Position numbers and translations under genes: made by a program
Notes under the pieces: model-generated
Databases searched by the model: none
Seen by the model: only the letters and a program-made list of their open reading frames with translations
Told to the model about the DNA's origin: nothing
Shown: in pieces, positions 56,028-64,000 of the stretch
Layout of the letters: each line of letters begins with the position of its first letter
Numbering within the stretch: the stretch's first letter is position 1
From: Planctomycetota bacterium
GTDB lineage: Bacteria; Planctomycetota; UBA11346
Direction of reading: 5' to 3'
Length of the DNA: 64,000 bases
Assembly: GCA_016745075.1 (NCBI GenBank)
Contig: JADGDD010000001.1
Coordinates: forward strand, 249,125 to 313,124

Positions 56028-57200
56028 TTATAGTCCTTGTGCGAGTAATTTGCGAATATATGGCGTGAGAGAATCTGGACCAGTGTCGGTAATTAAAAAA
56101 CCTTCCTCAATACGGTTGGAACCACCTGGTGTACCAAATAAACTAATATCAGAATTAACACACATGCCACTTTTGAAAATGCCTGTACTATTTTCATCTG
56201 GATAGGGGGATTCTGCTTCTGCCAAACCAATGCCATGCATAGGGGGGTAGAGGTCGTATTTGGACATGTGGTGACTTTTAAAAACGTTTCGTACAGCTTG
56301 GACCATCTCTCCCATGTGCGCCCCATCCTTAAGGAAGCTTTGTTGAACGTTGGCAGCTTCATACAAGGTTGCTAAGAATTGTTTCTGTTCATCGCGCATG
56401 GTGCCAGCTACAAAGGGAAATTCAACCGTAGCAACGTAGCCTTCGTATTGTACAGCCATGGCCGCCATAATCATATCACCATCTTTTATGGTACGGTTTA
56501 CCGCGCGGCCAATAACTGTATCGCAACGTGGACCAGAGCCGAACACCATAAAATTAATATCTTCTGCTCCTGCTGCGCGTGCTGCCCCTTCGGCGGCTCC
56601 TGCTGCGTGAAGTTCCGTGTTGCCAGGAATGCAGTTGGCTATCAATTGTTCGTAGCCAATGCAGGCTTGTCTTCCAGCTTCACGTAAGCATGCAATTTCC
56701 TCAGTGGTTTTAATGAGGCGTAGATCAAAAAATAGATCAGAGGCATCCACAATATGAGCAGGAGCAGCGGCTTCTTGCAGGCGTTGCATGAGAGGGGCAG
56801 GAATATCCCACCAGCCAACCAAACCAATACGTTTGCTCGTGCCAGCCATGTCTGTAAGAATTTCTTGCAATGAAGAAAATTCAGCATTTGGATAATCAAT
56901 TTCTTCTGGAACCGTGACACAAGCAAATTCTTTTATATTGCGCACATCACTAAGCCACGTCATTTCTCTCGCATACTCTTCACCTTCTGGAGCTCCCGCC
57001 AATACAGGAGCTCCTCGTTTCGGTATAAAGCAGGCTCCTCGTTCAAAGATCGGCCAAAAGTTTGCTACATAACGTAGATTTTCTTTACGGTATTCATCCC
57101 CATAGACAATCAGGCTATCGAGTTCTCGTTCTACAAGTTTTTCTTGAATGCGATCTATACGTGATTGAAATTCTTGATGGCTAATGCGTGGTGTCGACAT
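56028..57200 (-). CDS. M24-fold protein lacking the metal-binding aspartates (creatinase-like pseudo-peptidase)
   Basis: A 390-residue Xaa-Pro aminopeptidase/creatinase-fold protein: N-terminal creatinase domain (about 10-160, DSLIVYGDEYRKENLRYVANFWPIF) and C-terminal pita-bread domain (about 165-390). Where M24 peptidases have two metal aspartates, this has A246/A247 (GDMIMAAMAV) and T258 (GYVATVEF). H322 (HGIGL) and E365/E366 remain, and the TIEPG glutamate position reads SDIS (D351). Metallopeptidase activity is therefore unlikely; a creatinase-type metal-free hydrolase is possible. AGGAGA precedes the ATG. First gene of the operon, with an operator at 57221-57238. Confidence 0.82.
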   Translation of the reverse strand: MSTPRISHQEFQSRIDRIQEKLVERELDSLIVYGDEYRKENLRYVANFWPIFERGACFIPKRGAPVLAGAPEGEEYAREMTWLSDVRNIKEFACVTVPEEIDYPNAEFSSLQEILTDMAGTSKRIGLVGWWDIPAPLMQRLQEAAAPAHIVDASDLFFDLRLIKTTEEIACLREAGRQACIGYEQLIANCIPGNTELHAAGAAEGAARAAGAEDINFMVFGSGPRCDTVIGRAVNRTIKDGDMIMAAMAVQYEGYVATVEFPFVAGTMRDEQKQFLATLYEAANVQQSFLKDGAHMGEMVQAVRNVFKSHHMSKYDLYPPMHGIGLAEAESPYPDENSTGIFKSGMCVNSDISLFGTPGGSNRIEEGFLITDTGPDSLTPYIRKLLAQGL

Positions 57201-57220
57201 GTACTGCTCTCCTGTATAGA

Positions 57221-57238
57221 ATGTTTAACGTAAAACCT
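57221..57238. promoter_or_regulatory. LacI-type operator in front of the M24/ASRT/sulfatase/glycosidase operon
   Basis: ATGTTTAACGTAAAACCT has a central CG and differs by one base from the perfect palindrome in front of lacI (58290-58307). It overlaps the likely promoter of the operon (a TATACA-like box is at 57217-57212 on the minus strand). Confidence 0.72.
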
Positions 57239-57266
57239 TTGGTTTAAAAAAGAGTGGAGCGTGTGT

Positions 57267-58283
57267 TTAGTGATCGGATGTTGGTGGGTGAAATTGTCGA
57301 GTGCTGTCACGAATGATAAGCTCGGCAAACAAGTGTTCGTGAACGGGGGAGGCATTGCCTTCAATTTTATCAAGCAAAGCAGTAGCGGCAATATCAGCCA
57401 TGTGCATGCACGGTAATGAGAACGAGCTTAGGGAAATAAAGCCAAGCCGTGCGGCAGGGCTATTGTCAATGCCGAGCAGGGCTAATGGAGGTGCTTGAGG
57501 GTGCGCTCGCATTGCATCCATCACACCAAGGGCGATGGCATCGTTGATACAAAAGCAGGCATCTATAATGGTGTTGTTTGCAAGGAGGTGGCTCACAACC
57601 GCTTTGCCATCTGCGCTTGTTAGACCTGCATACTCGATGTTACTCGTAATCTTTTTTTTGTCCCAAAACTGGACAAAGCCTTGTTCCAGTTTGCGTAATG
57701 AGCTGTATTGGCTACGGCTGTCACCGGCATTGATGAGGAGTGGGTGCCGTGCTCCAATTTGCCACAAATGCTCTGCCGCCATACGACCAAGTGCGGTAAA
57801 ATCGGTGGCGACATATTCACCAAGAAAACCTTCTGGATAGGTATCTAATAATATAACGGGAACGTCATGCTCTTCTAATTGGACGAGAGCGTTTTCAGAG
57901 CCTTCGCAGGAGCACATTAGTATGCCACGTACGCGGGATTCAATCATACTGTCTATGGCTTGCCGCTCCATGCTCCCGTGCCACTGGCTCTCAGCAGTGA
58001 GGATAGTAAAACCACGTGAACGAATGACTCGTTCACATTCACGGACAAGGCTTGCAAAAAAGGTATCGGTAATGTCCGGGACAATCATACCAATGGTCGC
58101 GGTTTGTTGTTGTCGTAAAGATCGAGCCGCTTGGTTGGGAACATATTTCAGACGTTGTGCAACTGCTAAAACTTTTTGGCGTGTTTGGTCACCTATCCGA
58201 GAATTCGGCTGAAAGGCAAGGGAAACCGTTGTCCCACTGACACCAGCTTCTTGTGCAATATCACTAATGGTTGTTGATGACAT
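57267..58283 (-). CDS. LacI family transcriptional regulator of the second sulfatase operon
   Basis: A 338-residue repressor starting MSSTTISDIAQEAGVSGTTVSLAFQ at the ATG at 58283; an in-frame ATG 24 bp earlier lies in the promoter/operator. The HTH and hinge helix cover 1-60 (YVPNQAARSLRQQQT), and the sugar-binding core 60-338 (GMIVPDITDTFF, VPVILLDTYP, YVATDFTALGRMAAEHLWQIGARHPLLI). The last segment LPCMHMADIAATALLDKIEG is typical. It is encoded directly upstream of the M24-like gene on the same strand with a matching operator in each promoter, so auto- and operon regulation are likely. Confidence 0.92.
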   Translation of the reverse strand: MSSTTISDIAQEAGVSGTTVSLAFQPNSRIGDQTRQKVLAVAQRLKYVPNQAARSLRQQQTATIGMIVPDITDTFFASLVRECERVIRSRGFTILTAESQWHGSMERQAIDSMIESRVRGILMCSCEGSENALVQLEEHDVPVILLDTYPEGFLGEYVATDFTALGRMAAEHLWQIGARHPLLINAGDSRSQYSSLRKLEQGFVQFWDKKKITSNIEYAGLTSADGKAVVSHLLANNTIIDACFCINDAIALGVMDAMRAHPQAPPLALLGIDNSPAARLGFISLSSFSLPCMHMADIAATALLDKIEGNASPVHEHLFAELIIRDSTRQFHPPTSDH

Positions 58284-58289
58284 ATACTT

Positions 58290-58307
58290 ATGTTTAACGT
58301 AAAACAT
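58290..58307. promoter_or_regulatory. LacI-type operator in the lacI promoter
   Basis: ATGTTTAACGTAAAACAT is an 18-bp near-perfect palindrome with central CG, located just downstream of TTGACA (58318-58313 on the minus strand). It would cover the promoter spacer and -10 region, so binding should repress lacI itself. Confidence 0.75.
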
Positions 58308-58380
58308 AATGATGTCAATAGCATGCGCTTGTGAGCCTCTTTGACGCTTTGTGTGCTACCGTATATTATGTATGGAAACG

Positions 58381-58416
58381 TTTGCGCCTCTGTACTAAAA
58401 GTAGCAGAGGCGCAAA
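58381..58416 (-). terminator. Stem-loop after the SGNH hydrolase gene
   Basis: TTTGCGCCTCTG (58381-58392) pairs with CAGAGGCGCAAA (58405-58416), with an additional short inner pairing. It lies about 38 bp after the stop on the minus strand; no strong T-tract follows. Confidence 0.55.
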
Positions 58417-58454
58417 ATACTCATATTGGTTTGGAATCGAGAGTGTAGAGTGTC

Positions 58455-59168
58455 TTATTTATTTACTTCTGCCCATTCGCTTTCAATGAGTGGCCGCATG
58501 AGGCGGGTTAATTCTGCGTAGCCTTCTTCATTAAGGTGCAATTTGTCTTTACGGTATAATTCTATTTTGGGAGTTCCGTCTTCATTAAAGACAAATTGAT
58601 TCGTATCAAAGCACGTGAAGTAGTCGTGTTTTTCGGCGTAAGCTTGTGCTAAGGTATTGATACTATCCATTTTAGGCCAAAATTTTTCGCGTGCTGGTGC
58701 TTTTGTCACCAGCATATAAACAATGCGAGCATCTGGTTGCACCGTTCGTAGGGCATCAACGACTTTGGCGCAGTTGTTAAAGCTGAGTTCTGGGCTCGCA
58801 TAATTGGTACCAGTATCGTTTGTGCCGCAAAATATAACGATGAGCTTGGGCGTATGTTTTAAAACAAGGGCATCCACATAGGTGAGCATCTCCCAAGTTC
58901 TGCTACCACCAAAGCCACGGTTCAAAACAGGTAGTGGTTCCATATCTTGTTTGAGTGTTTTCCAGAGGCGGATGGTACTTGACCCAACAAAGACAATTTC
59001 ATTTTTGTTGGGCGGGTTCTCAATGTCTTCGGCGATGAAATTCTCTATTGATGCTGCATTGTTTTTGCTGATGTAGAACGTTTTACCATCAAGATCAACG
59101 GTGATGTGTTCCTCAGCAGCAGCAAATAATGAGAGGGTACATAAGAGAAGGGCACTGAGTAGTTTCAT
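58455..59168 (-). CDS. Exported SGNH/GDSL-type hydrolase
   Basis: A 237-residue esterase-fold protein with a signal peptide (MKLLSALLLCTLSLFAAAEE). Conserved blocks of the SGNH family are visible: FVGSSTIRLW with the likely nucleophile S64, GFGGSRTWEM, IFCGTND, and DKLHLNEEGY with the catalytic Asp-His pair. It resembles PAF-acetylhydrolase-like and carbohydrate-esterase-like members. AGGAAAGA lies before the ATG. It is transcribed alone with a hairpin behind it. Deacetylation of a polysaccharide is possible but unproven. Confidence 0.88.
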   Translation of the reverse strand: MKLLSALLLCTLSLFAAAEEHITVDLDGKTFYISKNNAASIENFIAEDIENPPNKNEIVFVGSSTIRLWKTLKQDMEPLPVLNRGFGGSRTWEMLTYVDALVLKHTPKLIVIFCGTNDTGTNYASPELSFNNCAKVVDALRTVQPDARIVYMLVTKAPAREKFWPKMDSINTLAQAYAEKHDYFTCFDTNQFVFNEDGTPKIELYRKDKLHLNEEGYAELTRLMRPLIESEWAEVNK

Positions 59169-59294
59169 GAAGTCTTTCCTGAGAGCAGGGGTGAATGAGG
59201 CTCTGAATCAAGCCGATGTGCAGTGTGCAGACTGCTATTGTTTGGTGCTTAAAGGGGGGCGCAAGCAGGTGGCAGGGCTGTGTTTTCTGTTTGA

Positions 59295-61610
<2,316 letters not shown>

Positions 61611-61629
61611 CATAATTATTGAACCGAAT

Positions 61630-61666
61630 AAAAAAGGGCACCGTTGTTACAACGGTGCCCTTTTTT
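61630..61666. terminator. Bidirectional intrinsic terminator between icd and cysE
   Basis: GGGCACCGTT (61636-61645) pairs with AACGGTGCCC (61651-61660), flanked by six A and six T. It fits termination of icd on the plus strand and of the convergent cysE on the minus strand. Confidence 0.92.
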
Positions 61667-61708
61667 GTGGTATTGATATGAAGACAGAAAGCAGAGGCCT
61701 ATTTTGGA

Positions 61709-62620
61709 TTATCGCGTGCGGATATTTAATTCGGCATCTTTATTCGTAATAATACTTTTTTCTTCAACTGAATGGGTGAGCCATACATTACCGCCAATAA
61801 CGCTGCGTGCGCCAATAATGGTGTCGCCACCAAGAATTGTGGCCCCAGGATAGACAATGACTTTATCACCTAATGTTGGGTGACGTTTCTTACTGTTGCC
61901 ACGATTAAGATCTCCGCTGTCATTGCGAGCGAGTGGATTAAATGCACCAAGAGTTACGCCATGATAGAGCACACAGTTGTCGCCAATTTCACAGGTTTCG
62001 CCAATAACAACACCAGTGCCGTGATCAATAAAGAATGAACGACCAATGGTTGCACCTGGATGAATATCTATGCCAGTGCGGTTATGAGCTACCTCGGTCA
62101 TCATTCGTGGGATAAATGGTAATTCCATTTTATAGAGTTGATGGGCAAGGCGGTAGACGGTAATTGCTTCTATACATGGATAGCTGACGATAATATCTTC
62201 GCGTGAACAGGCAGCGGGGTCATTTTGGAAAGCTGCTTCTACGTCGCTGGCTACCAATTCCGCAATAGCTGGTAGGTGATCTAAGAAAGATTGGAGCCGT
62301 TCACGGGAGATGGCTTGAATATCACCATCAATTTTATCACCGGCTTTTTTCATAGTATAGCGGGTTGAGCGGCAGACTTGTTCACAGAGAGTTTGCTCAA
62401 GCGTGATAATCTGCTGTTTGGTCCACGTATCAATGTAATCGGTGGTTAGTGGTGTGGAGTCAAAGAAACCGGGAAAAAACAAAGATAAAGCAATGTCACA
62501 AATGGTGGTAATAGTGCGGCGATCTGGAAGAGCAGCAAAATTAATATGTTCTGTTTTTTTATTGTGTTGCATCGCGGTGTGAATGGATGAAGCGATACGA
62601 TCTAATTGGTTGCTATTCAT
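61709..62620 (-). CDS. cysE: Serine O-acetyltransferase
   Basis: Acetylates L-serine for cysteine synthesis. A 303-residue form with a long N-terminal helical region and a left-handed beta-helix from about 195 on: GIDIHPGATIGRSFFIDHGTGVVIGETCEIGDNCVLYHGVTLG, then KRHPTLGDKVIVYPGATILGG. The catalytic histidine segments DHGTG and YHG are visible. The longer N-terminal part resembles EpsC-type acetyltransferases. It lies 8 bp after the M48-like gene on the same strand and shares the terminator at 61630. Confidence 0.93.
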   Translation of the reverse strand: MNSNQLDRIASSIHTAMQHNKKTEHINFAALPDRRTITTICDIALSLFFPGFFDSTPLTTDYIDTWTKQQIITLEQTLCEQVCRSTRYTMKKAGDKIDGDIQAISRERLQSFLDHLPAIAELVASDVEAAFQNDPAACSREDIIVSYPCIEAITVYRLAHQLYKMELPFIPRMMTEVAHNRTGIDIHPGATIGRSFFIDHGTGVVIGETCEIGDNCVLYHGVTLGAFNPLARNDSGDLNRGNSKKRHPTLGDKVIVYPGATILGGDTIIGARSVIGGNVWLTHSVEEKSIITNKDAELNIRTR

Positions 62621-62628
62621 AGTTATGC

Positions 62629-64000
62629 TCAGGGCGTGTTTAGTGGTGAAAGGAGGGTGTTTATTTCTGAAACTGTCTCGGGCTGCTCTTTACGATCTTC
62701 TAAGGGTAGTGCGGAGTTGGTTTGCTTGCAGGCCTGTAGGCGTTTTTGGTAAAGGTCACGAGTCTCTGTTAATAAAATATACTCTTCATCAGGTTCTGTT
62801 TCATTTTCTTCATTTGGATATTTTTTAGCGATAATATCATCAATACGGTTAAGAGCTTTTTCAAAATGTGGTTGGGCATCTGCTGGTCTATTATGAACAA
62901 ACAAAATGCAGCCAAGCGTATCGCGCATACCGTGATTGCGTTCCGCATCTGGCTCTTCACGAATGGCCTTTTCTATGCCAGGCATTAGACTCATGGCGCA
63001 ATTCATGTCATCTTCTGTTGGGTTGGCTGTGCCAGCAATATGTGTGTACGCAATAAGGTTCCGTAGAGTATCATCGAAGCCAGACTGTACCGTTCGTAAA
63101 GTTGCAAATGGGCGTAGTTGATGTTTATTATCATAGGCATAATAAATGTCATAATCATGGGCTTCGAGGCTATCTAAAAGTGACATAGCAATTTTACCAC
63201 GAGTGTATGGATCTTGAGATGCTACATATTGATACCAAGGCAGTGGATTTCCAGATTCTGCCTGTATGAGCGCCCGTTCTATAAGTGGGTCGCTTTTGCG
63301 GAAATCATCAAGCGCAGGGTACTGGGTGGCCAGATACACATTCAGAAAGAGTGCCGTAATGAAGGCAAAAATAAGCATGCTGCGTAAGTTAAACATAAAG
63401 CGATGGTGTTGGGCGATGAGCCCATGGTCCTCTCTGGTCTGAGTAAGAAAGCGGATGCGTTCTGCTATACTATGGTGCCGCCATGAGGGTGCATCAAGGG
63501 CTTGCCCACTGAGCTCTGCGACTCGTTTGAGGGCAGAAGACATAATATCTGGTGAATTAACAAGTTCTGCTCCAACCAGATCGGCTTGTCGTTCACAGCC
63601 ACGGCTGATCCAGCCAAAGCCAATGCGTAGGCCAATAGCTAGAGCAAATAGTATAAAACCAGCCTGTGCCCACAGTAACCATTCTTCTGGTACACCCCAA
63701 GCGTTGTTTAGTAAGCCCCATTCCCATACGGGGAGAACACAAGATAAAAAGGTTGAAAACCAGAGCATCAGGAGAATTTGATGGTGGTGTCGTATGTGTC
63801 CAAGTTCATGGCCGAGTACGCCGCGTGCTTCTTCTGGAGTGAGGTCATTAAGGAGGTCTTCCGAGAATAAGACAAAACGAAAACTTGGGACAAAGCCAAT
63901 AGCAACGGCATTATAAAAGGGGACTTGTTTCCGAGGCCACCGTAGGACGGCTCGAACTCGTACGCCCATACGATGGCAATCTTGCTTAATGGGAGCTTGT
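62629..64000 (-). CDS. M48 family membrane zinc peptidase (partial, 5' end beyond window)
   Basis: The frame is open through to the end of the window (upstream residues QAPIKQDCHR precede the first visible ATG at 63969), so the N-terminus is missing. The M48 domain is clear: RWPRKQVPFYNAVAIGFVPSFRFVLFSEDLL, the zinc motif HELGH in GVLGHELGHIRHHH, two membrane spans after it, and the third ligand in GCERQADLVGAEL. The C-terminal 200 residues hold a further membrane span and a helical TPR-like tail. It is probably in an operon with cysE. Related to Ste24/HtpX-type peptidases; substrate unknown. Confidence 0.85.
   Translation of the reverse strand, partial: QAPIKQDCHRMGVRVRAVLRWPRKQVPFYNAVAIGFVPSFRFVLFSEDLLNDLTPEEARGVLGHELGHIRHHHQILLMLWFSTFLSCVLPVWEWGLLNNAWGVPEEWLLWAQAGFILFALAIGLRIGFGWISRGCERQADLVGAELVNSPDIMSSALKRVAELSGQALDAPSWRHHSIAERIRFLTQTREDHGLIAQHHRFMFNLRSMLIFAFITALFLNVYLATQYPALDDFRKSDPLIERALIQAESGNPLPWYQYVASQDPYTRGKIAMSLLDSLEAHDYDIYYAYDNKHQLRPFATLRTVQSGFDDTLRNLIAYTHIAGTANPTEDDMNCAMSLMPGIEKAIREEPDAERNHGMRDTLGCILFVHNRPADAQPHFEKALNRIDDIIAKKYPNEENETEPDEEYILLTETRDLYQKRLQACKQTNSALPLEDRKEQPETVSEINTLLSPLNTP

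Overview
The window looks like a chromosomal segment of a Gram-negative bacterium of moderate GC content. LpxK (lipid A synthesis), OmpA-type and other lipoproteins, type IV prepilin-like proteins and FlgD argue for an outer membrane, pilus-like structures and probably a flagellum. The mix of cytoplasmic-looking sulfatases paired with GH106-like glycosidases, an ECF sigma/FecR pair and HDOD and TackOD1 signalling proteins resembles the PVC group (Lentisphaerota, Kiritimatiellota, Planctomycetota). That placement is an inference from gene content; there is no rRNA or tRNA here to test it.

Layout. 0.1-4.5 kb (+): M28 peptidase, prs, rplY, a strong terminator, an aldose 1-epimerase and a frameshifted phosphodiester glycosidase. 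4.6-9 kb (-): pnp with a leader hairpin, an OmpA-type lipoprotein, leuB. 9.2-12.4 kb: an HDOD protein, a TackOD1/degenerate-GGDEF protein and a beta-carbonic anhydrase. 12.4-19.3 kb: first sulfatase + GH106-like glycosidase pair, flanked by two AraC regulators, then an SdpI-like membrane protein. 19.3-24.5 kb: FecR/ECF sigma pair, an orphan histidine kinase, a large lipoprotein, RidA. 24.5-29.5 kb (+): SEC-C-tagged methionine aminopeptidase, thiL, accB, accC and a thioredoxin-like protein. 29.6-35 kb (-): three pseudopilin-like genes (PilV-, PilW- and PilX-like) behind a consensus promoter so close to the first ATG that the mRNA is probably leaderless; the last protein is about 1180 residues. 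35-38.6 kb (-): argH and thiC, the latter under a TPP riboswitch. 38.8-41 kb (+): flgD, a GntR-LacI chimeric regulator and a small membrane protein. 41-47.8 kb (-): an ABC permease fused to a CPBP protease, its ATPase, a TPR protein, lpxK and a C45/AAT-like Ntn hydrolase. 47.9-51.3 kb (+): a CorC-type protein, a DksA-like protein with an incomplete zinc site and a NahK-like sugar kinase. 51.3-58.3 kb (-): second sulfatase/glycosidase locus: LacI regulator, M24-fold protein without its metal-binding aspartates, ASRT-fold protein, sulfatase, GH106-like glycosidase. 58.4-64 kb: SGNH hydrolase, monomeric isocitrate dehydrogenase, serine acetyltransferase, and an M48 peptidase cut by the window edge.

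The most coherent accessory system is the LacI-controlled operon at 51.3-58.3 kb. Two copies of an 18-bp palindrome, ATGTTTAACGTAAAACAT and a one-mismatch variant, lie in front of lacI and of the M24-like gene. The operon combines an M24-fold protein that should not be a metallopeptidase, a predicted ligand-binding ASRT protein, a sulfatase and a large glycosidase, all without signal peptides, and it faces a NahK-like kinase. I read this as an intracellular pathway for a sulfated oligosaccharide whose substrate is unknown. The 13-18 kb locus carries a simpler paralogous pair under AraC control.

Housekeeping genes (prs, rplY, pnp, leuB, accBC, argH, thiC, thiL, lpxK, idh, cysE) are intact. I saw no CRISPR arrays, rRNA, tRNA, insertion sequences or prophage genes.
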